A stretch of DNA of 16,302 nucleotides from Rodentolepis nana (taxonomy: Eukaryota > Platyhelminthes > Cestoda > Cyclophyllidea > Hymenolepididae): the NCBI GenBank assembly GCA_900617975.1, contig UZAE01000969.1, positions 1 to 16,302 on the forward strand, read 5' to 3'. Positions 9,701-16,302 of this stretch are shown here, piece after piece. The translations under genes and the position numbers were made by a program. The notes below the pieces were generated by a model, which searched no databases, was not told the origin of the DNA, and saw only the letters and a program-made list of their open reading frames with translations. How positions within the stretch are numbered: the first letter of the stretch is position 1; each line of letters begins with the position of its first letter.

Positions 9701-12700
9701 GGAAGAGAGTCCTGAAGATGACAACTCAACTGATCTCCCACCAAAAAGAATGGCTCGAACTCCCTCATTGGACTCACGAGGTCGATCCAGGAGAGATCAG
9801 GAGAGTCAATCGCCATCTGATTCACCCGTGCGCTGTCAATCCGCCTTCACAAGAGACGGTGTGGGACGTAGGAGTGTTTCGGAGAAACGTCATGCCCACA
9901 TGAATGCCACGAACTTCTCAATATTCAATGAGAATGTTTTACCACAGCGAAACTTGGGCGATGATCAGTGTAAGTTATGCCACTAGGTCATACCTTTATA
10001 TTATTCTTTTAACGAATAGCTTATTATGCTATTCTATTCTGCATCGTATCCCAGGGATAGCTACGTCCATGTCTGCCTTTCCATAAATTGGATGAATCAG
10101 TGATGGTTCTTGTCTTTTCTTCTCGTAAAAGCTAGGAAATGTGGGTACTGGAATGTCGGAGGGGAGATGAAAAAGTGAGAAGGCACTTTATATTGGAGAG
10201 CAGCTAAGTAGGAAGGAAGGATGGTTGATATCCTATTAGCATTGCCTATTGCTGAATGGCAGAAGGGATGAAGAATGAGTCATGAGTAGAACAATGTACA
10301 CGAGGGGTAGTTCATTAAAGAAAATCGATAAGTAAACTAAGATGGGGGTTTATTGTTAATGAGACATGGCCTGTGTATTCTGATCATTTGCCATCTATAG
10401 GGATTAAGTCATTAAGTTACTTGTGACTACTTCACCACGCCACGTTACTACCAGTATCTCAAATTGTTATGATGTCTCTTGAATATTTAAATGTAATTTG
10501 TTAATCAATTACTTGCTTTTAGTATTGACAACGGTCTTTATAGTTTTGACGACAATTACCTCTTATATACACTTTCCTGAGTTAAAATTGAGGTTTCTTG
10601 CATAATAATAAAAACAATGGTAGTATGGTTTATTTTTTTACAGTTGGAGTAGCTTTTTTTAAGATGTTATTGAAAGTTAATTAATGCAAATTTAATGGGT
10701 TGATTTTTTCAATTTAAAATTCAATTTATTAAGCAAATCTATCTCGTATAGAGATGGGTTTAAAAAGCATGGTAGCGTGCTTTTTGCTTTCATTTTTTTA
10801 TACCATGGTATCATTAAAAAATATTGTGTTTCACTGGCACAATTCAATTAAATTTGCTCGCAGTAAAAGACAATAACGAAGCTCTATTCCAAATTAATTT
10901 CATTACTTCTCCTTTACGAAGTTCACTTGGACTAACGTTTCGGTTGCAGTTATTACTTCTTTTAAAAATATTTCCAATATATATATATATATATCTTATT
11001 GGTTTTTTTCGCTTTAAACATTTAAACGAAAATATATATCCGTATTAGCACACCTAACTGACCAAATAATGTATAATCTGAATTCCATCTTTCTTATCGT
11101 TTCAAACAGCCCGGCTCTACGCCACAATGCCTTCGTCCAGAAAGATACGCCAAATTCGACGTTCCAAGCAGGGGCGTGCATCAGGCCCAATTAAGCCCAT
11201 CCACAGTGCACAATCTTCGTCGAAATCCTCAGAACCATCAGAAGTGGAAACATGTTTCGAAGAGCCCATCACTTCCGTAGATAAGACTAAGAAAAGTACT
11301 AATGACGTTTTACGAACCGATGAAAGTAAGTTTCTGCAATTTTGAAGTTACCTTAATAAAATAGATGCTAGTATGGCCTTTAATCCACGTGTATTTTAAG
11401 TATTAGCACTCGACGTGATTATTAGGTATGGGAATAGAATTGTGAATCCAGTTGTCTTTCCGGGCCTAAAACATATGAAGATTTTTTCCCCACCCCCTAA
11501 ACATTCTAACTTTACAATTACTTATTAACTTATTTCAACTGAATTAGCACTCACAGATATATCGAACGATAAATTTCCAATTTAGCTATGAACAAGCACA
11601 TGAAAAAATCCACCCCCCTGGTTGTCAGACTAGGATGAAACTTGATTGAACTTTTCTTGTGGAGCATTGAAGCAAAAGGGATTGAAAGAAATGCAAATAA
11701 ATTTGTTCAGTGTTTGCGAGGTCTAACGCTAGAATAGCATGCCTTCTGCGTGGTCTACTTAAAAACGAGGCGTTAGATTAGTCATCTATTTTAGAGCACA
11801 CTCACAACATGTTAGGTTACGACACAGAGTGTGTCTTTTGAGTTTTCGAGGTTTGAGTGTGAGAAATCATGCGAGAGAGAGAGAGAGAGACGATGCCTCG
11901 CACTCCATGTTTCCTTGCAAACAAACACGACCTTTGGATACACCCCTTGTCGCGCATTTCCGGCAACATTTCTCTCCCATGTCGCCAAAACTATCAAAAA
12001 AGGGGTAGACTACATTGGTGTAAATAGACATCAATAGTGCCTTAATTTCTACTGATTATTTCACACTTTAGCCTATCGAATTATGAGATTTATATGCAAT
12101 CTGATGGGATCGATTAATTATCTACTTTCATATTAGCAGAAAGCTGAAGCGCTTTCAATGATTATAAATTAGTAAGTTGAAAATAGTCACCACGCTTTGG
12201 TGAATTCAAATTTTAATTTTGCTGCCACCATAAAAGCCTTGATTTTGTTTAAATCTAACCTGAATGTGGGTGGTCTTTTCCGCTTATGAGCAAAGCTTCA
12301 AGGGCTCACTTGTTGGGCTCTTTTTTCAATCATCTAAAGGGTCATAATTTTTACTTCTAAATTTGGGCATTTATGTGATGTTAAAAAAAGATATGAAAAG
12401 TTCTGTTCTCTTGCTTAATCGCTTCAAAAATAACTTCAGGTTGGCACAAATCCCTTGGCACCAAGGTGAGTACATTTGGTCAGTTGCTAAGGTGACACTA
12501 GTTTGCTCATATTGGCAGTTTTCGTGCACGTTTGCTGAGTTAAAGTGCCGGCACGCAACTATAAACAAACACACGTACGACAGTTCAATTTCGATGAACT
12601 AAATCTCGCAATAGAGAGAGAGGGGGGAATTAGAAAAGTTGTCGACGAGGGACATGCAATTTGCTGTGTGTGTGTGTGTGTGTTTGTGCACAGAGCGGGG

Positions 12701-14077
12701 CGTCACCCCACAAGACACGTTGCTCAATTCAGCTCAAAATGGTTGCTGCCCTGAAATAAACTGTTATATTTTCCTTTAAAGTTTGGGGAGGGGGTTAGAT
12801 TATTAAGAATTATTGCTTTAAAAATCAAAGTAACTACGATTGCTACTCAGTTTCCATCAAATCAGGTCCCAGTGGAAAATTTGAAGGTTATAATGCTTAC
12901 TAATCACTTTAAAATCGTTCTTGACTTTGGTATTTGGCAATGAAATTTATCAGAATTTCCCATAATTGGATTAACGAATGCATCAAAACTTACCTAGTTT
13001 AAATTTAAATTAATAAAGGCCTAAATTAATTACTTATTTTTGAGCAAAATTTGGAGATTAAGTGCTGGATTTAGGTTAAGTTATTGCTTCACCAACTGAT
13101 GTTCCACTTTAAAAGCATCCAATTTGGCCTACACACCAGAGGAATTTCTGTTCATTTGATTATTGGGAATCCAAGTCCATGACAAGGTAATATTAGGAGT
13201 TTTAGTATGTAATTCGGATAGGCGTGTGACTCGCAACCTTAAATGACCTCACACATTTTACGGTGCTAAGGCAATACGTACTGCATCTTCTACTATTATG
13301 CACGCCTGAAAAATTATAACTAATTCAATGTGCTAAAAATACAGTTAAGATACTTCTGATAGAATATGTAGTTGATTCGTTATGAGAACTCCAATGTACA
13401 TGGAGAGATTTAGCTGACCTATCACATACTGTTAATTAGCATTTGGCAATAACTGCGGGTTATTTGGAAGCGAGTGCTATCGATTGAATCAAGATATATT
13501 CAGGTTTTAAGGTAGTTATTAATAACTTCATATTCCCAGCCAATTAAAAAATACTTAATTCATCTCGTCAATGCCTGCTACTCAGGAATTTTGGCAATCC
13601 GATGACCATATTTTGTCAGATTTATATAACTCTGTTAACATGTAGATTTCGTCAAGATTTATGGGTTTTTAAAAATCAATAAACCGATAATTATTATTTG
13701 GGTTTTTTAGTTAATGAACACGGTACGCAAACAGATAAAGTTCCTACCCAAGGTCTTTCAAGATCAAGATCATACAATCACAGCTTCCGAGCAGCAGTAA
13801 GTAAACCCACCTCCACTTCTTCAACTGATCCACCTCCTCCCCCGGTGCCTCCCAAACACTCCTCTGATGTAACCAATCCACCAATTCCCACACGACGACT
13901 CAAGGCCACATCTCCAACTTCTGATAGCCGAAGGACCGCAAGGGGAGATCGATCTCCCCGTCGGTTATCCAGTCCAGCTCCATTATCACCAATTGTCAAT
14001 TCCGATTCCCCTCCTCCTAGTGATTTTACTTCCACGACTGCGGCGTCACAACACAAAGCTTTCGAAGACTTCATGAG
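6796..14077 (+). CDS. PARD3: Par-3 (PARD3/Bazooka) polarity scaffold, eleven exons, 3' end outside or unresolved
   Basis: Par-3 is the cortical scaffold that assembles Par-6 and atypical PKC and sets apical-basal or anterior-posterior polarity. Exons: 6796-7154, 7229-7348, 7413-7522, 7589-7650, 7986-8174, 8251-8478, 8620-8922, 9405-9601, 9671-9969, 11110-11325 and 13711-14077. All introns are GT-AG and every junction keeps phase, giving at least 816 residues (residue numbers here count from ATG 6796). Order: linker (1-90), PDZ1 (92-177), PDZ2 (228-320), PDZ3 (362-489), aPKC motif (581-596), NHSFRAA site (717-723) and a proline-rich tract (735-742). The first exon may begin at an acceptor at 6789, so ATG 6796 is only the first Met, not a proven start. 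No N-terminal CR1 domain is seen. The last donor (GTTAGT, phase 2) shows that the C-terminal part lies further on. The 335- and 482-base introns hold nothing recognisable. Identity rests on PDZ2, PDZ3 and both phosphosite motifs. Confidence 0.92.
7069..7464 (+). other. Par-3 PDZ1 domain (divergent)
   Basis: This segment spans three exons. It aligns with Par-3 PDZ1 through its carboxylate-loop position (GPFNL here, GPLGI in human) and a strong second half: LRNDEVIVRVND corresponds to human FRENDCIVRIND, followed by an alpha-B helix and a KPQVSVI strand. The first half is weakly conserved. In vertebrate Par-3 this domain takes part in Par-6 and adhesion-receptor contacts; whether the divergent form keeps those partners is unknown. 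Confidence 0.7.
7220..7229 (+). other. NAGNAG tandem splice acceptor in Par-3
   Basis: The second exon is preceded by TTTAAGAAG followed by G. Splicing after the first AAG (7225) or the second (7228) keeps frame and differs by one residue: IKRYWG against IKYWG, inside PDZ1. Which site is used cannot be decided from the sequence. Residue numbers in this annotation assume the distal site. Confidence 0.6.
8016..8370 (+). other. Par-3 PDZ2 domain
   Basis: Residues 228-320 are encoded by two exons (7986-8174 and 8251-8478). The GLGF-type loop is GGFGISF. FVERIMPNGAAIHDGRV matches human YVKNILPRGAAIQDGRL, and FGDRLLSVNG, DAMNALRS and TLVFSRQEA complete the fold. This is the best-conserved PDZ in the gene. 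In vertebrates PDZ2 binds phosphoinositide membranes, and basic residues flank the domain here (R223, R229). Confidence 0.92.
8635..9500 (+). other. Par-3 PDZ3 domain with long acidic insertion
   Basis: Residues 362-489 are split by a 482-base phase-0 intron after GASLV. The first exon supplies SSLGIRF, GVFVKLIVSDGPASKSNL and PGDQLIAVNGHS (human NDQLIAVNGES). The second supplies the alpha-B helix EISTQLKSSL, matching human DAMETLRRSM, and the last strand VFLKLTVSRF, matching human MIQLIVARRI. The loop between strands 2 and 3 is about 36 residues and rich in D and E, against about 12 in human Par-3. PDZ3 in other animals binds C-termini such as those of PTEN and VE-cadherin. Confidence 0.88.
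9843..9890 (+). other. aPKC-binding (CR3) motif of Par-3
   Basis: The peptide AFTRDGVGRRSVSEKR (residues 581-596) closely matches human AFQREGFGRQSMSEKR. The FxR element and the serine equivalent to human S827 (S591 here) are kept. In characterised animals aPKC binds and phosphorylates this site, which controls release of Par-3 from the aPKC/Par-6 complex. It is the strongest single proof that this gene is Par-3 rather than another multi-PDZ protein. It sits in an exon of 299 bases rich in Ser, Arg and acidic residues. Confidence 0.93.
9970..11109 (+). other. 1,140-base Par-3 intron
   Basis: The donor is GTAAGT after GATGATCAGT, and the acceptor is TTTCAAACAG before the RLYATMPSSRK exon. The phase (1 base plus 2 bases, forming a Ser codon) fits. 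Contents are AT-rich DNA with an (AT)9 run near the 3' end and a purine-rich patch at 10130-10290. I see no nested gene or identifiable mobile element. Confidence 0.75.
10977..10994 (+). repeat. (AT)9 dinucleotide repeat
   Basis: Nine uninterrupted AT units lie in the third-last kilobase-scale intron stretch of Par-3, about 115 bases upstream of the acceptor at 11109. It is simple-sequence DNA with no evident function. Confidence 0.9.
11873..11890 (+). repeat. (GA)9 dinucleotide repeat
   Basis: Nine GA units lie inside the large Par-3 intron, at the edge of a patch less AT-rich than its surroundings. It is a simple repeat. Confidence 0.9.
12665..12682 (+). repeat. (TG)9 dinucleotide repeat
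   Basis: Nine TG units lie in the large Par-3 intron, followed by a short GC-richer stretch (GAGCGGGGCGTCACCCC). It is a simple repeat. Confidence 0.9.
13761..13799 (+). other. Par-3 NxSFRAA phosphosite motif
   Basis: RSRSYNHSFRAAV (residues 712-724) matches human RGRGCNESFRAAI. The serine (S719 here) corresponds to the Par-1 kinase/14-3-3 site around human S889. A proline-rich tract, PPPPPVPP (735-742), follows directly; tracts of this type are typical SH3 or EVH1 ligands. The rest of the exon, to residue 816, is Ser/Pro/Arg-rich and probably disordered. Confidence 0.88.
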
Positions 14078-14803
14078 GTTAGTATGATAGTTAACAACCT
14101 TATTCTGGCAAATATAAGTCACGGATACCATATATAGCCGTCCATCATCGTAACATGGCTGGCCTCTAACTGAGATAAAGCAATAATATATATATATTAG
14201 ATCTTTATTGGAGAGATGTCATTAGGGATTTCATTAGTCGAAAACCACTTCATGGTAGATAAAAACCTGTCCAATTGGATCCACAGCAATGCAAATAATC
14301 GTTCCCAATATCTATAATAGAACATTTTATAATCATGAAATAATTTTTTGATATTAACCGATCATGTAGAGTTTGGAATAAATTCGACAGTCAAATGGAA
14401 AAAAAGTTGGTAAAAACAAACTTGAATGGATTAAAAATAAACTAAGTTGGCAAGTAAATTGCTTCATTATCAAAGAGCTTTATATAAAAAAACGGACACA
14501 ACGATCAATGCCTTTCAAGACAGCGCTCCATACACGCATAATAGTCTACCTAGTTAAAATCTGGGAAGGTCAGAGACAAGACCTGGTGGGGAACCGAATC
14601 CTGCTACCGCCGCAATACACATCACCTATTACTGGCTATTTTCATTCGTTTCCCGGTCTCATCTAGTAAAGTGGTCAGCAATCTCACATGGGCTTCTGAA
14701 TTCAGCCTACTCTCCTCTTTCAACAAACACCAATGGAGGCAGCACATCTAATCACACTAGAGGTCAGTGGAGGTGGTAGAGAAGAAGAAAAGGCGGAAGA
14801 GGA

Positions 14804-14822
14804 GGGTGGGGGTGGGGGTGGG
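14804..14822 (+). other. G-quadruplex motif
   Basis: GGGTGGGGGTGGGGGTGGG fits the four-G-tract, one-base-loop pattern that folds into stable quadruplexes. It lies on the coding strand of Par-3 in probable intronic DNA, directly after a GAAGAAGAAAAGG-type purine tract. Short single-T loops predict high stability. Confidence 0.8.
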
Positions 14823-16096
14823 TGAGTCACATGCAAAACAACGCAAGTTTTGGGGAAGAGAGTCTGTGTGGCTCAATGAGTTTCCTGCGCACCGTATGAA
14901 GGTCAAGTCATCTGTTGTTGTGCGTGTTGTGGTCTTCATCTTGGCAAACTATTTCCTCACTGAAAATAACCACTCTGTTTGTGTCTCAGAAGGAAAGTTC
15001 ACTTTATTCAGAAGTTTCTTCTCCTTTGTCAGGTGATTATCCTATAAATCAGGTGTGAGAGATGTTGAACTCTGTGACAGTTGATTGTGTGGGCTTGTAA
15101 TAGTGAATGTCTTCATTGAGTGCAATTTCTGTGTTGGAGATTGGAACATTCACTTGTCTGTGTCGACAATGCCCGAGCTGCAATACCCGCGTGTTTGGAC
15201 ACTTCTTGTGCATCATGTTTTTGAGTGACTCTGGAGTTCGATCAGCCCAATCCGATCAGCAACCTCATCGTCTCCATTGCAATGTTCCACTCCATATTGG
15301 TTTGTTGATGGAGCAATGGGCAGAAACCATTACCTCCTCATTTTAGTGACCACGCGAGTCATCATTATACACCTTATTTTCTTTTATGATTCAGTTGCAT
15401 TCCAGTTAAAATCCTTTATCTTTGTCACCACAATCTTGGAAGAAAACGGATTTGATCTTCTAAAGGAAATTTAGTGAATTTGAAAATAATTACCACGCCA
15501 GTAATGCTTGTCCATAATCCCCTGTGTATATGAATGAAAAGTGAAATTATTTCCAAATTACGCTACTTGTTCAAAGTTGAGGAACTACGGAAATATCTGC
15601 TCGGGTGCTTCTGTCAATTGCGAGTTAAACTTTTATTATTTCCTGCTTTAGAACGACTTTGTTTGTTGTAAAATCTACATCCGGGTAATGAATACAACTT
15701 TTCAGTTGTTTTAAGTAAAGTTTTTTGCTTGGAATTCGTTTATTAAGGTTTCAAATGAAGAAAAAAACATATGGTGCCTATTTAGCAGCGGTCGAGTGTC
15801 CATACCTTATCGAAGATTGTTATTTAAACGCACGATCTGGCATCTTTCAATCCCAATCTAGGCAAAAATCATATAACGGCATCGCTCTTACCAATTGACA
15901 TTTGCCAACTAACCCTGCTCTCCGAAATTTCCTCTGAGCCTTCATCTAATCTGTAGCGGATTGCTACTTTATTAAAGCCTGACTGACTCAGAAATCTCTA
16001 TGGCAGAATCTCCTACATCTAGCTAGACTCCCAGAACCAGCTAAGCTATAGCCCAGCTATAAAGGAAACAGACGTGTAGCACGGTGCACGTTTATT

Positions 16097-16110
16097 CAGT
16101 ACGGGTACTG
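16097..16110 (+). repeat. short perfect inverted repeat
   Basis: CAGTAC-GG-GTACTG forms a six-base-pair stem with a two-base centre. It sits in the compositionally distinct end of the window, next to a minus-strand AATAAA (TTTATT at 16091). Too short to name; it could be a chance palindrome. Confidence 0.4.
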
Positions 16111-16302
16111 CGGATAAAGTGTGTACACGCATGGAGCTACTCATGATCAGGATGGGGGATTAGGTTAAACAGAGGTTAATGATTTGTCACTGTTTGTACG
16201 GTCGCTGCACACAGAGTTGTACGGCCGCACCTCCCAACCCTGGCGAGCAGACATGCGGGCATACGATGACGCACACAGCGATAACGTGTACAACAAATCT
16301 AC

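Larger units (their letters stand above)
11326..13710 (+). other. 2,385-base Par-3 intron
   Basis: The donor is GTAAGT after ACCGATGAAA, and the acceptor is GGGTTTTTTAG before the NEHGTQTDK exon. The junction codon is A plus TT (Ile) and the frame is kept. The interior has (GA)9 and (TG)9 microsatellites and two patches richer in G and C (about 11850-11960 and 12630-12730). Short open frames around 11830-12040 and 12360-12750 overlap these patches and have no recognisable motif. Confidence 0.75.
14078..16302. other. Par-3 intron or downstream DNA, no exon confidently assigned
   Basis: The last Par-3 donor needs a partner acceptor with a one-base start. Several AGs fit the phase: 14666 (good pyrimidine tract, stop after 26 codons), 14989 (strong CTGTTTGTGTCTCAG, a 43-base open segment) and 15225. 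None gives a clearly conserved Par-3 sequence. Composition rises in G and C around 14540-14930 and again in the last 230 bases. Open frames at 14767-15036 and 15107-15346 have no family signature. The Par-3 C-terminal coiled-coil region is probably beyond the window. Confidence 0.5.

Noticed and set aside
12453..12466. Palindrome CCTTGG-CA-CCAAGG in the large intron
   Set aside because: A six-base stem is expected by chance in 16 kb and nothing around it suggests function.
14560..14625. A tRNA-like B-box within GGGGAACCGAATCCTGC, suggesting a SINE
   Set aside because: It has several mismatches to the B-box consensus on either strand, and no A-box at proper spacing.
14768..14823. A Glu/Gly-rich exon (GGREEEKAEEEGGGG) after an AG at 14767 with donor GTGAGT
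   Set aside because: The phase fits Par-3, but the acceptor lacks a good pyrimidine tract and the peptide simply reflects a purine-rich low-complexity tract.

Overview
This window is AT-rich, intron-bearing nuclear DNA from an animal, most likely a flatworm. The reasons are one gene with introns of only 30, 32 and 35 bases beside introns of 62-76 bases, closely packed genes, and two animal-specific proteins (the mitochondrial uniporter regulator EMRE and the polarity scaffold Par-3). Two very short intron size classes are known from tapeworms. Introns that lengthen towards the 3' end, seen here in the Par-3 gene, have been described in schistosomes. I favour a tapeworm such as a Hymenolepis-like cestode, but genus and species cannot be settled from the sequence.

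Layout. 1-2177: AT-rich intergenic DNA with no recognisable gene and an 18-base C run. 2178-3460 (+): a complete seven-exon ALG5, the ER dolichyl-phosphate beta-glucosyltransferase, 329 residues. 3461-4501: a gap between convergent genes, holding an unassigned coding-like block with two in-frame TGA codons. 4502-4759 (-): a complete single-exon EMRE (SMDT1), 85 residues. 4760-6795: about 2 kb of AT-rich DNA with no recognisable gene. 6796-14077 (+): eleven phase-consistent exons of a Par-3 (PARD3/Bazooka) gene encoding at least 816 residues, with three PDZ domains, the aPKC-binding motif and the conserved NxSFRAA site. The gene is open at its 3' end, where the C-terminal exons are missing, and possibly at its 5' end, since no N-terminal CR1 oligomerisation domain is visible. 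14078-16302: intronic or downstream DNA with a G-quadruplex motif, a few weak candidate exons and a compositionally distinct end.

The three genes do not form a pathway: ALG5 serves N-glycosylation in the ER, EMRE mitochondrial calcium uptake, and Par-3 cell polarity with aPKC and Par-6. The main points of interest are how the flatworm EMRE and Par-3 differ from the vertebrate forms, the very small introns, and the unassigned block between ALG5 and EMRE. I saw no CRISPR array, rRNA, convincing tRNA, or transposon with a recognisable protein.
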